Below, piece by piece: positions 19,539 through 28,642 of a DNA stretch of 64,000 nt. Made by a program: the position numbers and the translations under genes. The notes below the pieces were generated by a model. The model saw only the letters and a list, made by a program, of their open reading frames with translations, ran no database searches and was not told the origin of the DNA. Source of the DNA: Burkholderia vietnamiensis LMG 10929 (lineage in GTDB: Bacteria; Pseudomonadota; Gammaproteobacteria; Burkholderiales; Burkholderiaceae); assembly GCF_000959445.1 (NCBI RefSeq), contig NZ_CP009630.1:1426001-1490000 (forward strand), given 5' to 3'. How positions within the stretch are numbered: position 1 is the stretch's first letter; each line of letters opens with the position of its first letter.

Positions 19539-20498
19539 TCAAAACAGTTCGAGCTCGCCCGACTCGACCATCGGCCCGACGTCGTGCACCGTTTCGCGGA
19601 AATCCTCCGGCGACCAGCTCAAGCTGAATACGAAGCGCTGATCGAGCTGCACCGCGCGGCCCGACGCGCGGTCCGTCACGCGATACTTGAAGCACAGCTG
19701 CGGGCAGTCGCCGCCGAACGAGATGAACTTCTGCTTGTGATTGACGACGAGCGGCACCTGCACCGGATGGCGCGCGAGCGCGTCGGCGTCGCCGAGATAG
19801 CGGTCCTTGAACGCGCCCCACACGAGATTCGTCAATTCGCCGAGCACGCTGTTGACGTCGCGAAAATCGGGTGCGCGGCCGTCGTCGCGCGTGCCGCCGA
19901 TCATGTCGAGCAGCGGCTGCTCGCTCGTCTGCAGCAGCATGTAGCCGCGGCACCACGCGCTTTCGAGCGCGATCAGGCTGAACACTTCGCCGAAGATGAT
20001 CTGGTCGCGCACGATGCACGGCGTGTCGCATTCGATCGCCATCCCCGGAAACAGGCCGTCGAGGCGCGCCTCGGTGATCTCCGCGATGCCGCGCACGAGC
20101 GCGTTCGGGTAATCGCGGCCGAACAGGTATTCGTCGACGGCGCGCTTGAGCGGCGTCAGGTCATCGGCGACGTAGGCCGCGCACGCGACGCGCGCGAGCG
20201 CATCGGGCAGCCCGTCGCGCGACGCATCCGCCGCGCGGCGCAGGATGATCGGCAACTCGGGGCGCAGCGCGTCGATCTGCGTCGCGACGATCGCGCTCTC
20301 GGCCGGCGAGCCGCCGTAGTCTTCGGCGAGCAGGATCGCGCCGAGATCGATGTTCGAGCGCAGCACCTGCAACAGGCGGTTGCGGCGCACGGTCAGGCCC
20401 ACGAGGTTGTGCTCGTCGCAAAAGCGCTTGATCGTCGCGGCATGCGCGCGGCTGTCGTCCAGCACGAGCACCTTGCTGACGGGTTGGTCCACGGTCAT
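19539..20498 (-). CDS. Receiver-like plus CheX-type phosphatase fusion protein
   Basis: A 319-residue protein. Residues 9-125 look like a receiver (KVLVLDDSRAHAATIKRF), but the strand that should carry the phospho-Asp reads GAILLAEDYGG, so the domain is probably degenerate or uses a shifted acid. Residues of about 130-300 resemble the CheC/CheX/FliY phosphatase fold, with the catalytic Glu-x-x-Asn motif at E221/N224 (SVLGELTNLVWGAF). It likely dephosphorylates the adjacent CheY. The last six residues, GELELF, are identical to those of the next phosphatase-like gene, down to the codons. The CheX assignment rests on the ExxN motif and fold pattern. Confidence 0.75.
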   Translation of the reverse strand: MTVDQPVSKVLVLDDSRAHAATIKRFCDEHNLVGLTVRRNRLLQVLRSNIDLGAILLAEDYGGSPAESAIVATQIDALRPELPIILRRAADASRDGLPDALARVACAAYVADDLTPLKRAVDEYLFGRDYPNALVRGIAEITEARLDGLFPGMAIECDTPCIVRDQIIFGEVFSLIALESAWCRGYMLLQTSEQPLLDMIGGTRDDGRAPDFRDVNSVLGELTNLVWGAFKDRYLGDADALARHPVQVPLVVNHKQKFISFGGDCPQLCFKYRVTDRASGRAVQLDQRFVFSLSWSPEDFRETVHDVGPMVESGELELF

Positions 20499-20520
20499 CT
20501 CGGATAATCCTCGGATTCGG

Positions 20521-21105
20521 TCAAAACAGTTCGAGCTCGCCGCCCGTGTCCACCGCAGCCGCTTCCGGCACGTGGAAATCCACCGGCGCGTTCGCGCACA
20601 CGCAGAGCGTCGCGCCGATCCGCACGTCGCCGTCGAGCGTCACGTCGTACGCGGCCGTGTGAGCGGGATGCAGCGCGGCCAGGTAATCGACGCTCTCGCC
20701 GCTCAGCAGATAAGGCGTCGACATCCCGAGATCGGGAAATGGCGCGGTGAGCGCCTGGTTGATCGCGCCGCAGCACAGGTTCGCGACTTCCATGAACGCT
20801 TCGGCCAGCGGCCGCTGCGTGCTCGCTCCGGGCGTCGTCGCGGCGAAATGACGTTGCGTCGGCGCATCGTCGCGAAAGCGCAGCGCGAGCAGCAGACGGA
20901 AATGCAAGGCCGAGATCGTCAGCACGACGACCTGCTCGCGCGCATCGGGCTTGGCGCGCCGCTGGGTGCGCGACGGATCGTCCGGTGCGCGCCCGGCATC
21001 GTGCGCGACCGGCCGGATCTCGCATGGGCCGCCGCCCGCGAGCCGCGTGCGCGCCGCATCGAAGAAGATCCGCTCGAAGCCGGCACGCGCCTGCGCACTG
21101 ATCAC
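20521..21105 (-). CDS. CheX-like phosphatase
   Basis: A 194-residue protein starting at a GTG whose first bases overlap the stop of the MCP-like gene (GTGA), with AAGGAG upstream. It has a single CheX-like domain with the ExxN motif at E106/N109 (AEAFMEVANLCCGAINQAL). A long open frame extends upstream, but it lies over the MCP-like gene and is not used. Together with the following 319-residue protein it gives the operon two different CheX-type modules. The tail GELELF is shared with that protein. It probably acts on the CheY of this operon; specificity is unknown. Confidence 0.75.
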   Translation of the reverse strand: MISAQARAGFERIFFDAARTRLAGGGPCEIRPVAHDAGRAPDDPSRTQRRAKPDAREQVVVLTISALHFRLLLALRFRDDAPTQRHFAATTPGASTQRPLAEAFMEVANLCCGAINQALTAPFPDLGMSTPYLLSGESVDYLAALHPAHTAAYDVTLDGDVRIGATLCVCANAPVDFHVPEAAAVDTGGELELF

Positions 21106-21848
21106 GCCGCCGCTCCTTCGAGCCGCGCGTGCAGTTGCGCCGCGAGCGTCTCGACGGTTGCCAGCGCGGCGGTGATCATCTTGCCGCCGGCCTGGATGTC
21201 CTGGAACGTCGCGGCCGTCACGAGGTCGTTGCGGTTCAGGCTGTCGCGATAGCTGTTCGACAATTGCTGCGAGCGCGCCGCCAGCCCGCGCACCTCGCTC
21301 GCGACGATCGAGAAGCCGCGCCCGGCCGCGCCGGCGCGCGCCGCTTCGATCGACGCGTTCAACGACACGATCGACACGTGCGCGACGATCGCCGACAGCT
21401 CCTGGTTCTTCGCGCGCATGTCCTGGTTCTGCGTGGTGAGCGAGATCATCTGCTCGTGCCAGCGCTCGAACGTGCCGGCCAGCCCGCGCAGCCGCGCGGC
21501 TTCGTCGGCGAGCTTCGTCGCGTGCTGCGACAGCGCCGCGCGCTCGGCCGCGAGCGCCTGCAGCGCGTCGCGCCGCTCGTCGGCGCCGGCCGTCTCGCGC
21601 GCCAGCGCCTGTTCGAGCTCCGCTTCCCGCTGCGTCCAGGCCAGCGCCGCCTGCGCATGCGCGGCGACGGCCGCGTCGGCACGCGCGTCGGCGGCGTTCA
21701 GCGCGTCGCGCAATGCGTGCGTTTCGCTCGCGATCGCGGCTGCGGAACGCGCGCGCAACACCCGCGCGACGATGAAGGCGATCGCCGCGGCCGCCACGCC
21801 GCCGCTCAGAGCGGCGCCGACCGGAATCATCCACGCCTGCACGTTCAC
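21102..21848 (-). CDS. Short methyl-accepting-chemotaxis-like signalling protein
   Basis: A 248-residue protein: one N-terminal membrane helix (about residues 7-32), an Ala/Glu-rich coiled coil, and an MCP hairpin tip with IVSLNASIEAARAGAAGRGFSIVASEVRGLA. There is no periplasmic ligand domain and no HAMP, and only about 55 residues follow the tip, so the return helix is short. In known systems the tip contacts CheA and CheW; here no CheW exists. The start overlaps the stop of the kinase gene (ATGA), and the stop overlaps the next start. It may be a membrane scaffold for the neighbouring CheA-like kinase. Confidence 0.85.
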   Translation of the reverse strand: MNVQAWMIPVGAALSGGVAAAAIAFIVARVLRARSAAAIASETHALRDALNAADARADAAVAAHAQAALAWTQREAELEQALARETAGADERRDALQALAAERAALSQHATKLADEAARLRGLAGTFERWHEQMISLTTQNQDMRAKNQELSAIVAHVSIVSLNASIEAARAGAAGRGFSIVASEVRGLAARSQQLSNSYRDSLNRNDLVTAATFQDIQAGGKMITAALATVETLAAQLHARLEGAAA

Positions 21849-24235
21849 TCCGCTGCGTCGACGTTCGCGATGCCGGCGCGCGCGTGCGACTCGACGTCCC
21901 GGCCGTCGCCCTCGGCCGCGAAACGCGCCGGCAGCGACACGATCGTCTCGAACGCGCGATACGACGCGCCGACGCGATCGTCGGTGAAGCGCAGCGCGAT
22001 GTCGCCGCCGTCGCGCTTCAGAAAATTGCGCACCGCGTCCATCCCGACGCCGCGCCCCGACACTTCGGTCACCGCGCGCGCGGTCGAGAAGCCCGGCCGG
22101 AAGATCAGCTCGGCCACGGCTTCATCGGTCATCGCCGCGTCGTTGCCGGCGTCGATCCAGCCGCGCTCGCGCGCGATCGCGCGGATGCGGGCGAGCGCAA
22201 GACCGCGGCCGTCGTCGCGCAGCACGAAGCGCAGCGCGTCGCCGTCGGCGGCAACCGCGATGTCGATCGTGCCGGCCACCGGCTTGCCGGCCGCGCGCCG
22301 CTCGTCGGACGTTTCGATGCCGTGGTCGAGCGCGTTGCGCAGCAGATGCATGAACACGTTCTTCAGCGTCGCGCCGATCTCGCTGCGCACGCGCTGCCCG
22401 TTGCTGTCGATATGCACGACCGGCGCGGGCTTGCCGAGCTCGGCCGCGAGCGACGGCAGCGATTCGATCACGCCGCCCAGCGCATCGCCGATCCGCTGCG
22501 TGCCGAACTGGCTCAGCAGGCGGCGCACCGAATCGCGCGCGGCGAGCCAGTCGCTCGCGTTCGCGGGATCGGCGCCGTCGAGCATGCGCAGGCTCTCGCT
22601 GATATGCGCGCGCTCAACCATCAGGTAGTCGGCGCCGTCACGCGGCACCGGCTCGCCGTCGCGGCCGAGCGTCACCGCGTTGATCGTCGCGTAATGGTCG
22701 ACCGCGTCGCGCACGCGGGCCAGGTCTTCCATCAACGCATCGCGGTTCCATTCGGGGCCGCCGTCCGCGCGGCGCAGCGATTCGTACGCCTGCTCCGCCT
22801 CGTGCACGATGTTGGTCAGGTGCTGCAGGCTGTACGTGCGCGCATTGCCCTTGATCGTGTGCATGTTGCGGAACAGCGCGGCGACGATCGAATGATCGGC
22901 GCGCTCGTGCTGGCGGATCATCCGCTCGTTTTCGCTGAGGAAGCCCTTCGCGCTGTGCACGAAGTCGTGGAACTTGTCCTGGCTGATCGACAGGATCTCG
23001 CCGATCATCTCGAGCCGGCGCTGTTGTTCGCCCGCTTGCGCGGTCAGCTCGCGAATCTCGGTCACGTCGCGCACGCACAGCATCAGCCGCACGACCGTGT
23101 CGGTGTCGTCGGTGATCGCCGACCAGCTCAGGTCGAGCCATTTCTCGCGGCCGTCCGGCATCCGCTTCGCGACTTCGTTGACGAGCAGGTGCTCGTTGAA
23201 CGCGAAGTTCATGCTGTCCTCGCCGAGACACGCGTGCACGGCCGCTTCGACCTGCGAGCGCGCGTCGGCGCCGATGCTCGAATCGTCGAACACGAGCGCC
23301 ATCAGGTCGCGGCCCGCGATGTCGTCGGTCTCGAAGATGGTTTCCAGATACGCCGAATACTCGCCGTGCACGCGCGCGCCTTCGACGACGGTCAGGATCC
23401 CCTGCTGCATGTTCTGCAGCATCGCCTGGATGTCGGCCGTCTTCTGCTTCAGCTGCGCGGCGTTCTGCTGGATCTTCTCGATCATCCCGTTGAACGCGAC
23501 GATCGAGTGACCGATCTCGTCCATCCGCCCGACCGGCACGCGCCGCGTGAAGTCCTGGCTCGTCGCGATCTCGCTCATCATCGTCTGCATCCGGCTCAGC
23601 GGGCGCGTGATCTGGCGGTACAGCACGAAGCCGAGCGCCGTCAGCAGCACGACGACCGTACCCGCGACGCCCGCGATCGCGGTCGCCGTGGTCGCCAGCA
23701 TGCCGTTCAGCGCGCTGATCGCGTCGTCCTTCTGGCGGTTCTTCTCGATGCGCAGCGTGTCGACGATCCCTTCGAGTTCGTCGCGATACTGCGCGACGTT
23801 CGCGAACAGGTACGCCTGCGCCATCTCCGCCTTGCCGTCGGCCTTCATCTTGACGGTGTCGTCGATCGCGGCGAAGTAGTTCGCGGCGCTGTCGCGCGCC
23901 TGCGCGACGAGCCCTTGCTGCGCCTGGCCGACCGCCGACTTCGCCTGCGCGTCGAGCGCGGCGCGCAGCGCCGCCTGCTTCGCCTTCAGCTCGTCGCGCG
24001 CCTGCGAGGCGGTTTGCGGGTCCGGTGCGTACACCAGCGTCATCGTCGCGATCTGGATGTTCTTCACGTCGGCGACGAGATCCGCCGACGCGAGCGCGCT
24101 CGGCACGATTCCCTGGGTAACCTGACGGACCTCGGCGGCGCTCTTGCGCGTCTGGTACACGGCGTACGCGCCGATCGAGGACAGCGCGATGAACGTCAGG
24201 ACGACTAGCAGCGTAATGCGATGACGAATGGTCAT
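21845..24235 (-). CDS. Membrane-bound CheA-like histidine kinase (HAMP-PAS-HPt-HATPase)
   Basis: A 796-residue protein. Membrane helices at about 8-27 and 182-206 flank a helical periplasmic domain (4-helix-bundle MCP type). HAMP follows at about 207-260, a PAS-like domain at 270-395, and an HPt-like helical domain with the phosphorylatable His459 in RNMHTIKGNAR. The CheA-type ATPase has the N box HLLRNALDHGIE (630-641), G1 DDGRGL (674-679) and G2 GRGVGMDAVR (727-736). The chain ends after the ATPase: the CheW-like regulatory domain of CheA is absent. It looks like receptor and CheA kinase fused into one protein, heading a five-gene operon. Signal unknown. Confidence 0.88.
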   Translation of the reverse strand: MTIRHRITLLVVLTFIALSSIGAYAVYQTRKSAAEVRQVTQGIVPSALASADLVADVKNIQIATMTLVYAPDPQTASQARDELKAKQAALRAALDAQAKSAVGQAQQGLVAQARDSAANYFAAIDDTVKMKADGKAEMAQAYLFANVAQYRDELEGIVDTLRIEKNRQKDDAISALNGMLATTATAIAGVAGTVVVLLTALGFVLYRQITRPLSRMQTMMSEIATSQDFTRRVPVGRMDEIGHSIVAFNGMIEKIQQNAAQLKQKTADIQAMLQNMQQGILTVVEGARVHGEYSAYLETIFETDDIAGRDLMALVFDDSSIGADARSQVEAAVHACLGEDSMNFAFNEHLLVNEVAKRMPDGREKWLDLSWSAITDDTDTVVRLMLCVRDVTEIRELTAQAGEQQRRLEMIGEILSISQDKFHDFVHSAKGFLSENERMIRQHERADHSIVAALFRNMHTIKGNARTYSLQHLTNIVHEAEQAYESLRRADGGPEWNRDALMEDLARVRDAVDHYATINAVTLGRDGEPVPRDGADYLMVERAHISESLRMLDGADPANASDWLAARDSVRRLLSQFGTQRIGDALGGVIESLPSLAAELGKPAPVVHIDSNGQRVRSEIGATLKNVFMHLLRNALDHGIETSDERRAAGKPVAGTIDIAVAADGDALRFVLRDDGRGLALARIRAIARERGWIDAGNDAAMTDEAVAELIFRPGFSTARAVTEVSGRGVGMDAVRNFLKRDGGDIALRFTDDRVGASYRAFETIVSLPARFAAEGDGRDVESHARAGIANVDAAE

Positions 24236-24740
24236 GAGTACAGCTCCCCGCAGCGATCCGGCTTCAATCGCCCTCTGGTCTATTGAAAGAATATGAGCGG
24301 CGAATTATCGGGGATGGTGTATGACGGTCCGATGACCGGAAATCAATGGATCGTTGATGAAATTGCAATGATTAATTGCGCAGCCGAATTCCTAAAGTTC
24401 CGACGGAATCGGCCGTTAATCGTTATCCGGCAAGGGTTCGCCATCTCCTTTCAGCGCGGCGACGGGCGAATTCGGATATTCGCTTTCCATTCGTAATTCG
24501 GCAATTCAAATGGTGTCGATTCCGGCAGAACGCCTGCAAATCGTCGAGGTCGGCTGGCTGCCGGCCGGACATTTGGCGGCAGTTTTCCGGTGGCTGATTC
24601 GCAATACGCGCGACGCAGCGCCGGCCGCGATGCCGGACGGCATTCATTCCTGTCGGGAAAGGATCAATCACCATCCGGCGGTTCACGCTGCCGGCTGCGC
24701 GGCATAGACTGTCGGATCGTTTCGCTACCGGACCCACGCG
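24236..24740. other. Divergent regulatory region of the CheA-like operon
   Basis: About 500 bp between the kinase gene and the carboxylesterase gene. The part at 24285-24500 is clearly less GC-rich than the surroundings and should contain the operon promoter. No coding frame or recognised operator is visible. Confidence 0.45.
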
Positions 24741-25430
24741 ATGACCGACGTTGCCCAGCTGACCACCGACCCCGAATCGGGCCTCCACTACCGGCTGCGC
24801 GCGGCCGTCGGCCGCCCGGCGGGCCGCCTGTTGCTGCTGCACGGCGTCGGCGGCAACGAAACCAATCTGCTGAACCTGGCCGATACGATCGACCCGCGCA
24901 TCGAAATCGCGTTCCTGCGCGCGCCGCTGGCGTTCGGGCCAGGCCAGCATGCATGGTTTCCGGTGCGCTTCGGCCCGAACGGCCCGGAAATCGACGCGGC
25001 CCGCGCCGATGCGAGCCGCCTGAAGCTGATCGCGCTGCTGCGCGCGCTACGCGCGCGCGACGCCGCGCAGCAAGCCGCCGCGTTGCCGGTCGCGATCGCC
25101 GGCTTCAGCCAGGGCGGCATCATGAGCGCGAGCGTCGCGCTCACGTCGCCGTCCGACGTCGCCGCGTTCGCGGTGCTGTGCGGGCGCATCCTGCCGGAAA
25201 TCGATCCGCTGATCGCACCGCGCGACGCGTTGAAGCCGCTGCACGCGCTGGTGATGCACGGCCGCTTCGACGACAAGCTGCCGCTCGCATGGGCCGACAC
25301 GGCCGACGCGAAGCTGACGGCGCTCGGCGTCGCGCACGACACGTGGCGCTACGACGCCGGCCACGAACTCACCGCGCAGATGGCGGCCGATTTCAGCCAA
25401 TGGATCGGTGCGCGGTTCGGCTTGAACTGA
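24741..25430 (+). CDS. Phospholipase/carboxylesterase-type alpha/beta hydrolase
   Basis: A 229-residue serine hydrolase of the carboxylesterase/thioesterase (YpfH/acyl-protein thioesterase-like) family. It has LLLLHGVGGNETNLL around the oxyanion hole, the nucleophile in GFSQGG, an Asp in GRFDDKLPL and the catalytic His in DAGHELT. It is cytoplasmic, with no signal peptide. Substrates of such enzymes are short acyl esters or thioesters. It stands alone between two minus-strand units, and no pathway link is visible. Confidence 0.88.
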   Translation: MTDVAQLTTDPESGLHYRLRAAVGRPAGRLLLLHGVGGNETNLLNLADTIDPRIEIAFLRAPLAFGPGQHAWFPVRFGPNGPEIDAARADASRLKLIALLRALRARDAAQQAAALPVAIAGFSQGGIMSASVALTSPSDVAAFAVLCGRILPEIDPLIAPRDALKPLHALVMHGRFDDKLPLAWADTADAKLTALGVAHDTWRYDAGHELTAQMAADFSQWIGARFGLN

Positions 25431-25473
25431 GCGCGGTGGGCCGGCCGGGCGCCGGCGCGCGCGGCCGGCATCG

Positions 25474-26985
25474 TCAGACGCTGCCCGCGGGATCGGCGGC
25501 GATCGGCGAGGCAGCCTGGGCCGCGGCCGCAGCAGCGGCATCGCGCGCCGCGCCGCGCTTCGCGAGCTTCCAGCCGACCACCAGCGCGAGTACGACGACC
25601 GGAATCATCGCGACGGTCCACGTGCCGCCGGGATAGTCGAACGCCATCAGCACCAGCACGCTGACCAGGAATCCGAGCGTGAGCCACGACGTGAACGGCG
25701 CGCCGGGCATCCGGAACGACACCGGGCTCAGCTCGCCGCGATCGACCGCGCGGCGGAACAGGATCTGGCACATCACGATGAAGCCCCAGGTCGTGATGAT
25801 GCCGAGCGACGCCATGTTCAGCACGATCTCGAACGCCTGCGCCGGCACGATGTAGTTCAGCGGCACGCCGAGCGCGTTGACCGCGACCGTGACGAGGATG
25901 CCGCCGTACGGCACGCCGCGCGCATTCATCCGCGACACGAAACGCGGCGCCGAGCCGCCCATCGCGAGCGAGCGCAGCACGCGCCCGGTCGAATACAGGC
26001 CCGAGTTCAGGCTCGACAGCGCGGCGGTGAGCACGACCACGTTCATCACCGTGCCGACGTACGGCACGCCGAGCTTGCTGAAGAACGTCACGAACGGGCT
26101 TTCGTGGGCGCTGTACGCGGTCCACGGCAGCAGCATCGTCAGCAGCACGACGGAGCCGACGTAGAACAGCGCGATGCGCCACATCACGCTGTTGATCGCC
26201 TTCGGCAGCACCTTGCGCGCGTCGGCGGTCTCGCCCGCGGCGACGCCGACGAGCTCGATGCTCGCATACGCGAACACGACGCCCTGCACGATCAGCACGG
26301 CCGGCAGGATGCCGTGCGGAAAGATCCCGCCGTGATCGGCGACCAGATGCAGGCCCGGCATCTGCCCGGCGACCGGATGGCCGCTCGCGAGAAACACCGC
26401 GCCGACCGCGAGGAACAGCGCGAGCGTCCCGACCTTGACGATCGAGAACCAGAATTCCATTTCGCCGAACACCTTCACGCCGATCATGTTCATCACCGAC
26501 ACGATGCCCAGCGCGCCGAGCGCGAACACCCATTGCGGCACGTCGGTGAACACCGCCCAGTACTTCATGTAGATCGCGACGGCGGTGATGTCGACGATGC
26601 CGGTGGTCGCCCAGTTCAGGTAGTACATCCAGCCCGCGACGAACGACGCGCGCTCGCCCATGAACTCGCGCGCGTACGACACGAACGAGCCGCTGGTCGG
26701 CCGGTGCATCACGAGCTCGCCGAGCGCGCGCATGATCAGGAACGCGAACGCGCCGCACACCAGGTAGACGAGCGCGAGCGCGGGCCCCGCGCTCTGCAGG
26801 CGCCCGCCCGCGCCGAGAAAGAGGCCGGTGCCGATCGCACCGCCCATCGCGATCATCTGCACGTGGCGCGGCTTGAGCTTCTGTTCATAGCCGGCCTCGT
26901 GCGACGCGAACATCGCGTCGCGCTCGGCATCGCGGGGTTGCGCGCCGCCGGTCTTGGCCGGCGCGCGCTCGCTGACGTGCTTCAT
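25474..26985 (-). CDS. ansP: Amino acid permease, probably L-asparagine transporter
   Basis: A 503-residue APC-superfamily permease with about 12 membrane helices, starting from the conserved [23 protein letters not shown] and [20 protein letters not shown]. The ATG at 26985 is chosen since upstream residues are basic and non-conserved. The sequence is of the AnsP/CycA type. It follows the aspartase gene by about 100 nt on the same strand, and an asparaginase is nearby, which supports asparagine as substrate. The spacer contains an 11-bp inverted repeat (27021-27031 with 27066-27076) that may modulate expression. Confidence 0.85.
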   Translation of the reverse strand: MKHVSERAPAKTGGAQPRDAERDAMFASHEAGYEQKLKPRHVQMIAMGGAIGTGLFLGAGGRLQSAGPALALVYLVCGAFAFLIMRALGELVMHRPTSGSFVSYAREFMGERASFVAGWMYYLNWATTGIVDITAVAIYMKYWAVFTDVPQWVFALGALGIVSVMNMIGVKVFGEMEFWFSIVKVGTLALFLAVGAVFLASGHPVAGQMPGLHLVADHGGIFPHGILPAVLIVQGVVFAYASIELVGVAAGETADARKVLPKAINSVMWRIALFYVGSVVLLTMLLPWTAYSAHESPFVTFFSKLGVPYVGTVMNVVVLTAALSSLNSGLYSTGRVLRSLAMGGSAPRFVSRMNARGVPYGGILVTVAVNALGVPLNYIVPAQAFEIVLNMASLGIITTWGFIVMCQILFRRAVDRGELSPVSFRMPGAPFTSWLTLGFLVSVLVLMAFDYPGGTWTVAMIPVVVLALVVGWKLAKRGAARDAAAAAAAQAASPIAADPAGSV

Positions 26986-27084
26986 GGTGTGTCTCCGTTT
27001 CTTGATGTGTCGCGCCGCCGACGCGGCGCCGCGGGAACGGCGCACGGGCGGCCGGCGGCAGGCGCCGGCGCCGCGTGGCCGAAA

Positions 27085-28491
27085 TCAGTAAGCGCGCGGG
27101 CGGATCAGCGCTTCGGGTTGCAGCGCGTCGTCGAGTTGCGCATCGGTCATCAGCCGGTGTTCCAGCACGACCTCGCGAATCGACTTGCCGCTCTCGTGCG
27201 CCTCCTTGGCGACGGCGGTGGCGCGCTTGTAGCCGATGTACGGGTTCAGCGCGGTGGCGAGCGCGACCGAGCGCTCCATCGTGTCGCGCAGCCGCTCGGG
27301 GTTCGCGGTGATGCCGCTCACGCAGCGATCGGCGAGCGTCGTGCAGGCCGCGCTCAGATGGCCGAAGCTGCGGAACAGCGCGCTGGCGATCACCGGCTCG
27401 AACGCGTTGAGCTGCAACTGGCCGGCCTCGGCGGCGAACGTCACGGTCAGGTCGTTGCCGAACACCTCGAACGCGACCTGGTTCACGACCTCCGGAATCA
27501 CCGGGTTCACCTTGCCCGGCATGATCGACGAGCCGGCCTGCACCGGCGGCAGATTGATCTCGCCGAAGCCGGCGCGCGGGCCGCTCGACAGCAGCCGCAG
27601 GTCGTTGCAGATCTTCGACAGCTTGACGGCGATCCGCTTCAGCACGCCCGACATCTGCACGAACGCGCCGCAATCCTGCGTCGCCTCGATCAGGTTCGGC
27701 GCGGTGCTCAGGTCGAGGCCGGTGATGCGCCGCAGCGCGGCCAGCGCCTTCGCCGCATAGTCGGGATGCGCGGTGATGCCGGTGCCGATCGCGGTCGCGC
27801 CGAGGTTGATCTCGCGCATCAGCCAGCCGGCCTCCTGCAAGCGCGCGATGTCTTCGCTCACCATCACCGCATAGGTCGAGAACTCCTGGCCGAGCGTCAT
27901 CGGCACCGCGTCCTGCAACTGCGTGCGGCCGAGCTTGAGCAGATCGGCGAACGCGTCGGCCTTCTGCGCGAACGCGTCGCGCAGGTGCGCCATCGCCTCG
28001 AGCAGTTGCTCGACCGCGAAGCAGGTCGCGATGCGGATCGCGGTCGGGTAGACGTCGTTGGTGCTCTGTGCGAGGTTGACGTGCTCGTTCGGATGCAGAT
28101 GTTCGTACTGGCCGCGTGCATGCCCCATGATTTCGAGCGCGCGGTTGCAGATCACCTCGTTCGCGTTCATGTTGGTCGACGTGCCGGCCCCGCCCTGGAT
28201 GACGTCGACCACGAACTGGTCGTGCAGGCGGCCGTCGCGGATTTCGGCGCAGGCGGCGGCGATCGCGTCGCGATACGCACGCGGCAGCAGCCCGAGCTCG
28301 CAGTTCGCGTCGGCGGCCGCTTCCTTGACCGCCGCCAGCGCGACGACGAGGTACGGCAGCGACGCGATCGTGCGCCCGGAGATGTCGAAGTTCTCCTGCG
28401 CGCGCAGCGTATGGACGCCGTAGTACGCCGAGTCGGGCACGTTTCGCTGCCCTAATAGATCCGCTTCGACGCGAAAGCCGCGTTCCGTCAT
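27085..28491 (-). CDS. aspA: Aspartate ammonia-lyase
   Basis: A 468-residue member of the aspartase/fumarase superfamily, with the signature GSSIMPGKVNPVIPE on the flexible catalytic loop, plus VVDVIQGGAGTSTNMNANEV and HPNEHVNLAQSTNDVYPTA. The GTSTNMNANE segment and the length distinguish aspartase from class II fumarase reasonably well, and the neighbours (asparagine permease, asparaginase) agree. It deaminates aspartate to fumarate and ammonium in the cytoplasm. It is divergently arranged with a LysR gene that is the likely regulator. The product is complete. Confidence 0.9.
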   Translation of the reverse strand: MTERGFRVEADLLGQRNVPDSAYYGVHTLRAQENFDISGRTIASLPYLVVALAAVKEAAADANCELGLLPRAYRDAIAAACAEIRDGRLHDQFVVDVIQGGAGTSTNMNANEVICNRALEIMGHARGQYEHLHPNEHVNLAQSTNDVYPTAIRIATCFAVEQLLEAMAHLRDAFAQKADAFADLLKLGRTQLQDAVPMTLGQEFSTYAVMVSEDIARLQEAGWLMREINLGATAIGTGITAHPDYAAKALAALRRITGLDLSTAPNLIEATQDCGAFVQMSGVLKRIAVKLSKICNDLRLLSSGPRAGFGEINLPPVQAGSSIMPGKVNPVIPEVVNQVAFEVFGNDLTVTFAAEAGQLQLNAFEPVIASALFRSFGHLSAACTTLADRCVSGITANPERLRDTMERSVALATALNPYIGYKRATAVAKEAHESGKSIREVVLEHRLMTDAQLDDALQPEALIRPRAY

Positions 28492-28642
28492 GGTGTCCCT
28501 CCTGTTGTCTCGTTGCGCTGCCGAAAACGGCGGCGTGCACCGCTGTCCGACGCGCGGGATCGCATTCTATGCCTTTGCAGAGTGATGCTCGTTTCTGTAT
28601 TATCGAAAGCGGTTTTGCGTGGAACGCAACAGCAGGAGACGG

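Noticed and set aside
21884..24208. Very long plus-strand open frame opposite the CheA-like kinase
   Set aside because: The kinase strand carries clear HAMP, HPt and ATPase motifs; the opposite frame is His/Arg/Asp-rich with no domains.
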